Part shown: positions 6,672 to 11,634 of the stretch, in pieces
How positions within the stretch are numbered: position 1 is the first letter of the stretch
How the letters are laid out: each line of letters begins with the position of its first letter
Origin: Candidatus Bathyarchaeota archaeon
GTDB lineage: Archaea > Thermoproteota > Bathyarchaeia > TCS64
DNA: 11,634 nucleotides
Reading direction: 5' to 3'
Assembly (NCBI GenBank): GCA_030670015.1
Contig: DAOVCM010000013.1
Location: forward strand, 1 to 11,634
Translations under genes and position numbers: made by a program
Notes under the pieces: generated by a model
What the model was told of the DNA's origin: nothing
Database searches by the model: none
Seen by the model: only the letters and a program-made list of their open reading frames with translations

Positions 6672-6875
6672 ATGACTTTAAAAATTGATCTGAAAAACAC
6701 TCTAGACCAGTTCAGCAACTTTTCAATACTGCACATGTTAAACATGACCAGCGTAGAGATGCAAAGCGACGGCATCACAGAACACTTCAATAAATTGAGG
6801 TTATTCACAGCTTTGGCAACGGAACTCGGATGGCCATACATGAAAGAATTGATAAAGATGAGGCTAATCATTTGA
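6672..6875 (+). CDS. Small ORF, possibly SCP2-like; may be the detached C-terminus of the preceding protein
   Basis: From ATG 6672 this gives 67 residues, but the same frame is open and protein-like from directly after the radical SAM stop codon (6576), starting SLDDHVASYIVETANKSI and continuing IKIIPEVADNATMTLKIDL. The pattern of alternating hydrophobics, then DLKNTLDQF, then KLRLFTALATELGW, is faintly reminiscent of the lipid-binding SCP2 domain; this is a weak inference. No ATG, GTG or TTG precedes 6672 in the frame and no ribosome binding site is evident. Its end overlaps the next gene by 46 bases (6830-6875). It is either a separate small gene, or a domain of the upstream enzyme cut off by the TAA at 6573. 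Confidence 0.4.
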   Translation: MTLKIDLKNTLDQFSNFSILHMLNMTSVEMQSDGITEHFNKLRLFTALATELGWPYMKELIKMRLII

Positions 6876-7900
6876 TTAGTGGTCTTCAGGAAATCAGGGA
6901 TTTCTATAACCTATTATTTCAGCTTAGAAGAATAAACGGTGAAAACTTCGAAGAATCTCTGATAGAACGGATGATGTTTAACTCTGAGACATTACCTCCA
7001 TTGGGGAAAGAGTATTGGTGGTATCTGGGGTTCGATTTTACCGGCGAAAAACCTAGGCAGCTAATGATACTTATATTCAGAAAATATGGAGAAAAAATGT
7101 TCTTCAACGATAAAGAGATGACGCTCAAGACCTACAGGAAGAACCGGTTTAAGGCAGTGATATCGGGGTGGGTGTACGACGGCGAACAGGTAGTTAGCCT
7201 TGGGGACACAAACGCCATCGTTGAATTGCAGCCCAACAGGATAGTCACCCACCTATCTGGTCAAGATTTGGTCATCAGCGGCGAATACCCCCACTACACT
7301 ATATCCCTTGGTGATCTCATCGATCTAAACATCGAGAGATCGGCTTCTCCTCAGAAGAAACTGGCTCAAGGCGTCCTCGTGCCTCCCTTCGGTGTGGGGT
7401 GGGTGGATACCTTCGGCAGCGTCGAGGGAACGGTTTATGGACAAGAATTCCGCGGAGAATCTCATCTTCAAAAAGTCGTAGGAGTAAACCCCTTTGGACC
7501 CTTTCACTGGTCACGATTGATATTTCAGGATAAATCTGTCGCCACATTGTTTACTTTAAAGACCGGGAAAAGTTCAGAAACCCTGTTTCATAGGTCACTT
7601 AAATTTTATGATAACCAAAACCACGAAAATATCTTCTTCGTCAACCCAAAAATGAGGATATCAAAAAAAATCGATGACGGGGTAACTTGGGTTGTAGAGG
7701 CAAGTGATCACGATAAAGAATGCACGATGGAGCTGGAAAGCCACGCGGAGGCCAACCAAGTTATGAAGGGCGGTGGATCACAGGTCTACGTCGAATACGC
7801 GGTTGTTCCGCGAAAGTTCTCGTTGCAGACTAGAACTCGTGATATTACCTTGGATTATCTCGGTAAAGGTTGGGGAACTTTTGAAGACGCGTACTGGTAA
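6830..7900 (+). CDS. CrtC/AttH-like lipocalin-fold protein, putative isoprenoid hydratase-related
   Basis: 356 residues, no signal peptide or membrane segment seen, beta-rich throughout. EYWWYLGFDFTG (61-72) followed by RQLMILIFRKYGEKM (76-90) matches the EWWYxxG...FFR signature of the CrtC/AttH superfamily, and YGQEFRGESHLQKVVGVNPF with FHWSRLIFQDKS (about 203-236) corresponds to the second-domain motif where a polar residue-rich loop precedes a W-containing strand. CrtC adds water to a terminal isoprenoid double bond of carotenoids without a cofactor; other members are uncharacterised lipid-related proteins. Behind tes and a B12 radical SAM gene, hydration or binding of an isoprenoid lipid tail is a reasonable guess, not shown. 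The ATG at 6830 overlaps the preceding small ORF; only weak purine-rich sequence lies before it. The frame is closed upstream at 6791. Identification rests on pattern memory, so confidence in the family is moderate. Confidence 0.6.
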   Translation: MAIHERIDKDEANHLISGLQEIRDFYNLLFQLRRINGENFEESLIERMMFNSETLPPLGKEYWWYLGFDFTGEKPRQLMILIFRKYGEKMFFNDKEMTLKTYRKNRFKAVISGWVYDGEQVVSLGDTNAIVELQPNRIVTHLSGQDLVISGEYPHYTISLGDLIDLNIERSASPQKKLAQGVLVPPFGVGWVDTFGSVEGTVYGQEFRGESHLQKVVGVNPFGPFHWSRLIFQDKSVATLFTLKTGKSSETLFHRSLKFYDNQNHENIFFVNPKMRISKKIDDGVTWVVEASDHDKECTMELESHAEANQVMKGGGSQVYVEYAVVPRKFSLQTRTRDITLDYLGKGWGTFEDAYW

Positions 7901-7934
7901 AGAAACCGCTTAAGGTTACGAGCGTGCACGTGTT

Positions 7935-8273
7935 CTATCTTTCCCTCGGCATTCGGTTTATGGCTTCCCTCGTAGCTTCTGGCCATGTCTCTAGCAGCTT
8001 CGATATGATCTTCTTAGCCATGTACTGCTTGGACCCTGCCTCGTCGTACTTTGCAGAGTAGATCCGTCTGTGTCCTCCCTTCCCGGTGGTCTCCGTGTAG
8101 CTCAATGCACCTTCGTCCACCATGGCGTTGAGGTAGTTGATTACGCTGGCCCTGCTGATGCTGCCTTCCAGGGTCTTGTTTACGTTTTGATAGACTGTTT
8201 GGCTGTTTGCTCCTTCAGGGTGGGTGCTCCACAAGTAGCGTAGTGACTCGATCTGCCAGTCCGTGAAGAACAT
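7935..8273 (-). CDS. BlaI/MecI-like winged-helix transcriptional regulator
   Basis: 112 residues. FTDWQIESLRYLWSTHPEG opens helix 1 of a winged-helix fold, SISRASVINYLNAMVDEGAL is the helix-turn-helix with recognition helix, and TGKGGHRRIYSAKY is the wing; a C-terminal helical part (SKQYMAKKIISKLLETWPEA) would dimerise. This order fits the BlaI/MecI/CopY or MarR-like predicted transcription regulators common in archaea. The ATG at 8273 is the only usable start; the frame is closed 14 codons upstream. The gene converges on the CrtC/AttH-like gene with 34 bases between stops, and is divergent from the UbiB-like gene across 246 bases. That gap could hold operators for itself and the kinase gene. 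Confidence 0.7.
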   Translation of the reverse strand: MFFTDWQIESLRYLWSTHPEGANSQTVYQNVNKTLEGSISRASVINYLNAMVDEGALSYTETTGKGGHRRIYSAKYDEAGSKQYMAKKIISKLLETWPEATREAINRMPRER

Positions 8274-8519
8274 GTCCAGGCTCTCTTTTCCTGTGTCGAG
8301 CTGAAGAGGTATACCTGATCAACTTAAATCCTTTATTTAAAAATATTTATAATTTTTTTCATGTTCGATATAAGTATGAGTTCAAACTTCGTTTGTGTGT
8401 CTGAAAAAAGAATGCTCTTGGCAATACTATCAAGTAAAATCCTCACGTTTTTTAGTCGTGTGCCATAGGTCGTGTGTGCTAGCATCATTGATAAGTAAAT
8501 TGTTAATATAGCGTACTTG
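8274..8519. promoter_or_regulatory. Divergent promoter region between the regulator and the UbiB-like gene
   Basis: AT-rich core at 8325-8370 (TTTATTTAAAAATATTTATAA with a following T-run). On the minus strand TTTAAATAAAGG near 8330-8341 is a TATA candidate for the regulator. On the plus strand TTAATATAG near 8503-8511 lies close to the UbiB start and may be the TATA of a very short-leader mRNA. No coding frame is convincing here. Confidence 0.35.
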
Positions 8520-10139
8520 ATGATCACTCGACTGAAACGCTACAATCAGATCGCCAAGGTGCTGGTGAAATACGGGTTCGGGATAATACTCGATCAGTTG
8601 TATCCCGAGGTTTCAAGACCTGATTTTCTACGTAAAAAAGGTGAGCACGAAGAGAGTATAGTCTATACTCGTATAAGGATGGCGATTGAGGAGTTGGGGC
8701 CGACCTTCGTAAAACTGGGGCAGATGATGAGTACAAGGAGGGAGTTGTTTCCTCCCCCCCTCATCGAGGAACTCTTAAAGCTCACAGACGATGTGCCCGC
8801 CCTCCCCTTCCAGAAGGTGAAGACTGTCATCGAGGAGATATGCGGCCCCATCTCGGAGACTTTTCAATCCTTCGAAGAAGATGCCTTCGCTGGGGCCTCT
8901 CTCTCCCAGGTTCACAGGGCAACCCTGATGGATGGCTCAACTGTGGCTGTGAAAGTGCAGCGCCCGGGAATAAGGGAGATCATTGAGGTGGACCTTAAGA
9001 TACTAGAGTCCATGGCGGAGCGGATAGAGACGACGTTCCAGCATTTACGCATGTACAACCCCATAGGAATTGTACAGGAGTTCTCCGTCCAGATCAGGAA
9101 GGAGCTAGACTTCGTGAGAGATGGGAAGAACGCTGATCGAATCTCCAAGAACATGAAGAACATTTCGGGGGTCAGAGCCCCTAAGATCATTTGGGAATAC
9201 TCGGGAAGCCGTGTCTTGGTAATGGAGTATATAAAGGGGGTGCGTGTCGACGACGTCGATGCTATCAGAGAGCTTGGGATCGACCTTAAGGAGATCTCGG
9301 AGAAGGGGTTCGCCGCTTACTTGAATCAGATCTTGGTCGACGGCTTCTTCCACGGTGACCCTCACCCCGGAAATCTCATGGTGACTCCTGATGGAGAGCT
9401 TGTTTTACTAGACTTCGGAAATGTTGGTATCATCAGACCGGATCGGAGGGACGAATTCATGAGGGTGCTCTACGCCATTGTCAACTCAGATGTAGAGATG
9501 TTCTTGGGGGCCTTTGACGGTTTGGGTGTCTCTATCCGAGAGGAGGATGTGGATCCCCTCAAGGACGAGCTCTATGTCATTCTTCAGGAGACGAGAGCCT
9601 ATGAGCTTGGGCAGTATGATATCGAGGAGAGCATGAGGGAGATATCCGGCATCCTCTACAGGTACCGCATCCAGGTGCCGGCGAACCTGATGTTGATGAT
9701 GAAAGTGATCATCATGGTGGAAGGCATTGGAGTTAAGCTGGACCCTGAGTTCAACTTCATCTCCAGAGTTGAGCCTTACTTGGACGAGATAGTAGCTGAC
9801 CAGTTGCTCTCGCCTGAGAGGATCGAGAGGGCTTCCAGGAAAGTGGCGAGTGATGTGCTCGGACTTCCCCAAGCCCTTAACGAGTCTCTGAAAAGGCTGG
9901 CTGAGGGTAGGTTGAGGGTCGAGATGTCGGATCCGGAGCTGAAGAGGGTTGAGCAGTCCATAGATCGGGCGTCCTACAAGCTCCTATTGGGTATGCTGGT
10001 GGCTGCCATCATCATCGGCCTCTCCTTAGTGGTTGCTTTAGAAACTCCCTTATCTGGCTGGTTACTCTATGGCGTGATAGCGGGATCTGGCTTTGCAGCG
10101 CTCATGGTAGTCTATGCGCTACGCTCGATGGGAAGGTAA
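8520..10139 (+). CDS. ABC1/UbiB-family atypical kinase-like membrane protein
   Basis: 539 residues from ATG 8520 (a TTG at 8517 would add one). UbiB/COQ8 proteins are ATPases of the protein-kinase-like fold needed for isoprenoid quinone synthesis in bacteria and mitochondria; in archaea the partner lipid is not established. The KxGQ signature is FVKLGQMMSTR (about 63-73). The nucleotide loop is AGASLSQVHRA (A-rich loop, about 124-134), differing from the usual AAASIAQVH. AVKVQRPG carries the ATP-site lysine (~145). RKELDFVRDGKNADRI is the ELDF...N element, VLVMEYIKGVRV the hinge, HGDPHPGN (278-285) the catalytic loop and LLDFGNVG the metal-binding DFG. Two transmembrane helices close the protein (about 489-508 and 514-533), as in UbiB. 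Its presence near lipid-tail genes fits a role in isoprenoid lipid handling (inference). Confidence 0.93.
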   Translation: MITRLKRYNQIAKVLVKYGFGIILDQLYPEVSRPDFLRKKGEHEESIVYTRIRMAIEELGPTFVKLGQMMSTRRELFPPPLIEELLKLTDDVPALPFQKVKTVIEEICGPISETFQSFEEDAFAGASLSQVHRATLMDGSTVAVKVQRPGIREIIEVDLKILESMAERIETTFQHLRMYNPIGIVQEFSVQIRKELDFVRDGKNADRISKNMKNISGVRAPKIIWEYSGSRVLVMEYIKGVRVDDVDAIRELGIDLKEISEKGFAAYLNQILVDGFFHGDPHPGNLMVTPDGELVLLDFGNVGIIRPDRRDEFMRVLYAIVNSDVEMFLGAFDGLGVSIREEDVDPLKDELYVILQETRAYELGQYDIEESMREISGILYRYRIQVPANLMLMMKVIIMVEGIGVKLDPEFNFISRVEPYLDEIVADQLLSPERIERASRKVASDVLGLPQALNESLKRLAEGRLRVEMSDPELKRVEQSIDRASYKLLLGMLVAAIIIGLSLVVALETPLSGWLLYGVIAGSGFAALMVVYALRSMGR

Positions 10140-10214
10140 TCCGTGACAGGTACGACACTCATCTGTAGCTCCAACTAGAAACACCATGTAAAGACGAGTA
10201 AGTTGACTGAGGAG

Positions 10215-10238
10215 ATGGACTGGTTCCATGGTTTTTTT
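10215..10238 (+). terminator. Hairpin and T-run after the UbiB-like gene
   Basis: ATGGA (10215-10219) and TCCAT (10225-10229) pair around a five-base loop and are followed by seven T's (10232-10238), 76 bases after the stop. A terminator is the simplest reading. Confidence 0.45.
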
Positions 10239-10245
10239 AATTTAT

Positions 10246-10271
10246 GAGAATTTTGATTTACTTCTTGTTTT
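10246..10271. repeat. Left 26-bp inverted repeat
   Basis: The 26 bases here, with core GATTTACTTCTTGTTTT (10255-10271), recur in reverse complement at 11006-11031 with one mismatch (TTT versus TAT at 10251-10253). The pair encloses the coiled-coil gene and a gene scrap, spanning ~786 bp. Confidence 0.75.
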
Positions 10272-10382
10272 TTCTCAGCTAACGTTATTTTGCGCATATT
10301 TGAGGTAGAAGCATCATCAAAACAATAACATCTTCAGCTTAATCGCCTCACTTTTAAGTTGACTGCAGAGGTAAATCAAAAC

Positions 10383-10420
10383 TTATAAAAGTAATATAAT
10401 ACCGTGTATTAAATTAGAGG
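10383..10420 (+). promoter_or_regulatory. Promoter and RBS of the coiled-coil gene
   Basis: TTATAAAAG (about 10383-10391) is a clear TATA box. GAGG at 10417-10420 is a ribosome binding site eight bases before the ATG at 10429. The expected transcript start near 10412 leaves a short leader. Confidence 0.55.
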
Positions 10421-10428
10421 AAACCGAA

Positions 10429-10740
10429 ATGAAAGTTGATCTAGAGAAAATGTGGAAAGAATTCAACGAACGAGCCCATAAAACACTCACGCAAGTCGAG
10501 AAGACTGGCAACGAGTGGATCGTTGAGTTTGACAAGACTGAAAAGAACCTTGAGAAGATGATCGCAGACACCCAGAAGGAAATAGGGTCAGCCGGTGAGG
10601 AAGCCAATAAGAAGTTTAAGATGCAGCTTGAAGAGGCTAAGAAGATCAGGGACGATATGAAGACAGAGCTAGACAAGCGGATTGAGAAGCTCCAGAAATC
10701 TAGGAAGCACCTTGAAGAAGCTCTCGAAGAGCTAAAGTAA
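10429..10740 (+). CDS. Small coiled-coil protein of unknown function
   Basis: 103 residues, soluble, very rich in Lys and Glu, almost entirely predicted helix. Heptad-like spacing of hydrophobic residues is visible from KMWKEFNERAHKTLTQVEK through EFDKTEKNLEKMIADTQKE, with a likely break at IGSAGEE (about 51-57), then a second helix EANKKFKMQLEEAKKIRDDM and ELDKRIEKLQKSRKHLEEAL. That suggests a two-helix hairpin or dimeric coiled coil. A clear TATA box and GAGG ribosome site support expression. No family is recognised; a scaffolding or nucleic-acid-independent structural role is only a guess. It lies inside the 26-bp inverted-repeat pair. Confidence 0.75.
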   Translation: MKVDLEKMWKEFNERAHKTLTQVEKTGNEWIVEFDKTEKNLEKMIADTQKEIGSAGEEANKKFKMQLEEAKKIRDDMKTELDKRIEKLQKSRKHLEEALEELK

Positions 10741-10858
10741 TCTCATTTTCGAATTATTTCTTCATTCAAATATTACTCCATGTTGAGAAAATATGATATA
10801 ATGAAGCCTAGAAACTTACAGATCTTGATAAGATAACTGAAGGGCTCCCCCGGGAAGC

Positions 10859-10966
10859 CTAAGCCTTCTTGATGGCTTGCTGGTTCTGACCTTGTTTCCG
10901 TATTTTTTTGTAGGCTTCTTGGAAAATGTAGGCTTTGAAGGAGGTCATGGATTCCTCATGGTGCAT
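10859..10966 (-). pseudogene. Short gene fragment, 35 codons
   Basis: Minus strand, ATG 10966 to TAG 10859. It reads MHHEESMTSFKAYIFQEAY, then KKIRKQGQNQQAIKKA. The frame stays open upstream for about 17 more codons (HRFQTPSGILID) to a TGA near the right inverted repeat, without an earlier start. The composition is protein-like, but the piece is too short to assign. It may be the tail of a lost gene or a small basic protein. Confidence 0.3.
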
Positions 10967-11005
10967 GTGATCTATTAATATACCCGAGGGGGTCTGAAAA
11001 CGGTG

Positions 11006-11031
11006 AAAACAAGAAGTAAATCAATATTCTC
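11006..11031. repeat. Right 26-bp inverted repeat
   Basis: AAAACAAGAAGTAAATC (11006-11022) and nine following bases are the reverse complement of 10246-10271 with a single mismatch. No transposase gene is visible between the copies. Confidence 0.75.
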
Positions 11032-11043
11032 AATATTATTTTA

Positions 11044-11236
11044 ATGTTTCAAATCGGTCATAAGGATGTGAACATCGGAAAAATCATTAACTTGGATAAT
11101 AAGGTTATAACGAGAATTTTAATATCCTTGTCACATAGAACCTAGCCTTACTATTGAAGCGGAACCCGATGAGCTTCTGGCCATACGTGAAGATGTAACA
11201 AGAATACTACCTGGTGATTTGTATTTCTATGCTTAG
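11044..11236 (+). pseudogene. Possible frameshifted gene remnant
   Basis: Two short frames overlap end to start. Frame one runs ATG 11044 to TAG 11145 (33 codons: MFQIGHKDVNIGKIINLDNK, then VITRILISLSHRT). Frame two is open from 11123 to TAG 11234-11236 and includes SLTIEAEPDELLAIREDVTR then ILPGDLYFYA. Read together with one frameshift near 11120-11142 they form one protein-like sequence; the segment DNKVITRI...SLTIEAEPDELLAIR is faintly like the small KEOPS subunit Pcc1, which is speculative. No clear ribosome site precedes the ATG. Confidence 0.25.
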
Positions 11237-11401
11237 AGCATGCATGCTTATACTTATTTCAATATTATTGTAGCCTTACAAGGAATAAAAACCAATTGTT
11301 CAAGATATCAACCTACTTAAAACAAAAGGGGGAGAGGACATATTTTTATCCTCACTACTAGGTAACTAACAGCAGCACAGCAAAAAAACATTAGATAACA
11401 G
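11237..11401. other. AT-rich non-coding stretch with small palindromes
   Basis: No convincing coding frame. AGCATGCATGCT (11237-11248) is a perfect 12-bp palindrome immediately after the remnant above. GAGGA (11334-11338) and TCCTC (11349-11353) form a five-base-pair stem around a T-rich loop and may be a weak terminator. Confidence 0.4.
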
Positions 11402-11410
11402 CTATAAATA
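11402..11410 (+). promoter_or_regulatory. TATA box upstream of the tandem repeats
   Basis: CTATAAATA is a strong archaeal TATA match. A start about 25 bases downstream would fall near 11431, at the first repeat copy. Confidence 0.45.
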
Positions 11411-11427
11411 ACTAAACAGGCGCCCCT

Positions 11428-11482
11428 AAAAACGCTTATAATAAGTAACCAATTATAAGGGAAATGCCGAGTCGTCGACCCA
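11428..11482 (+). repeat. Tandem repeat copy 1 with hairpin
   Basis: First of two copies with a 76-bp period, about 55 bases long. It contains CTTATAAT (11435-11442), loop AAGTAACCA, ATTATAAG (11452-11459): a perfect 8-bp stem. After it, ATGCCG (11464-11469) can pair with CGGCAT (11491-11496). Confidence 0.8.
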
Positions 11483-11517
11483 AGGCTCCGCGGCATACCC
11501 AGAAAAAACGCTTATAG
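11464..11517 (+). CDS. Mini-ORF in repeat copy 1 (17 codons)
   Basis: ATG 11464 to TAG 11515-11517 gives MPSRRPKAPRHTQKKRL, strongly basic. The stop falls inside the hairpin of copy 2. AAGGGA just before the ATG is a weak ribosome site placed close to it. Translation is unproven; it may be a leader peptide or chance. Confidence 0.2.
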   Translation: MPSRRPKAPRHTQKKRL

Positions 11518-11558
11518 TAAGTAACCAACTATAAGGGAAATGCCAAGTCGTCGATCCA
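11504..11558 (+). repeat. Tandem repeat copy 2 with compensated hairpin
   Basis: Second copy, four substitutions over 55 bases. Its stem is CTTATAGT (11511-11518), loop AAGTAACCA, ACTATAAG (11528-11535). The A to G change at 11517 and T to C change at 11529 are the two partners of one base pair, so pairing is kept. Confidence 0.8.
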
Positions 11559-11623
11559 CGCCTCAGCAACCTCTAAAGGAAAACCAAGCAACTGGGAAAC
11601 CCATCGGACAAGCCCCCTGCTAG
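11540..11623 (+). CDS. Mini-ORF in repeat copy 2 (27 codons)
   Basis: ATG 11540 to TAG 11621-11623 starts MPSRRSTPQQPLKENQ and ends IGQAPC. It shares the MPSRR start and upstream sequence with the first mini-ORF; the difference in codon 2 (CCG/CCA) is silent. Rich in Pro, Gln and Lys. No family is recognised and translation is unproven. Confidence 0.2.
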   Translation: MPSRRSTPQQPLKENQATGKPIGQAPC

Positions 11624-11634
11624 ACCCGATACTC

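Noticed and set aside
6599..6871. Minus-strand 90-codon frame opposite the small ORF
   Set aside because: No ribosome site or recognisable pattern; the plus-strand frame continues the preceding gene.
8524..9961. Minus-strand frames opposite the UbiB-like gene
   Set aside because: Antisense shadows of a strongly conserved gene.
10383..10676. Ser/Phe-rich minus-strand frame opposite the coiled-coil gene
   Set aside because: The plus-strand gene has a TATA box and ribosome site; the opposite frame is the complement of its Lys/Glu codons.
11428..11558. CRISPR array
   Set aside because: Only two copies, a ~55-base repeat and a ~21-base gap, with stem covariation; spacing and sizes do not fit CRISPR.

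Overview
The window looks archaeal. It carries a family B DNA polymerase of the crenarchaeal/TACK style with a PCNA-binding tail, a tetraether lipid synthase (Tes), a free-standing 5S rRNA gene, two PadR-type regulators, and TATA-like boxes in front of several genes. A Thermoproteota/TACK lineage such as Bathyarchaeia would fit, but that placement is inference.

Layout. Positions 1-960 hold the C-terminal part of a GC-rich DNA polymerase gene, followed tail to tail by the last ~49 codons of a GC-rich gene on the other strand that resembles a metallo-beta-lactamase RNA-processing nuclease. At about 1104-1118 the base composition drops abruptly, and two genes on the minus strand are cut at that point, so this is an insertion/rearrangement boundary or an assembly chimera. 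Next come a truncated hypothetical gene, two divergent PadR regulators (1429-2230) and a 5S rRNA gene (about 2367-2491). A DedA/VTT membrane protein follows (2729-3373).

The centre (3480-7900) is a probable lipid-modification operon. It contains tes (joins two archaeol molecules into a membrane-spanning tetraether), a cobalamin-binding radical SAM protein, a small open frame with a faint SCP2 (sterol carrier) look, and a CrtC/AttH-like lipocalin-fold protein of a superfamily that includes carotenoid 1,2-hydratase. The genes are closely packed and in one direction. Inferred role: assembly and then tailoring (methylation, cyclization, hydration or hydroxylation) of isoprenoid membrane lipids. 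An inverted repeat brackets the TATA box of tes. The second gene appears to start at an AUA codon behind a perfect GGAGG.

After a convergent BlaI/MecI-like regulator comes an ABC1/UbiB-family atypical kinase with two C-terminal membrane segments (8520-10139), another protein linked to isoprenoid lipids. The right end (10140-11634) is AT-rich and gene-poor. It has a small coiled-coil protein enclosed by near-perfect 26-bp inverted repeats, gene scraps, and a 76-bp tandem duplication whose hairpin stem is preserved by a compensatory base change and whose copies each open a mini-ORF beginning MPSRR.
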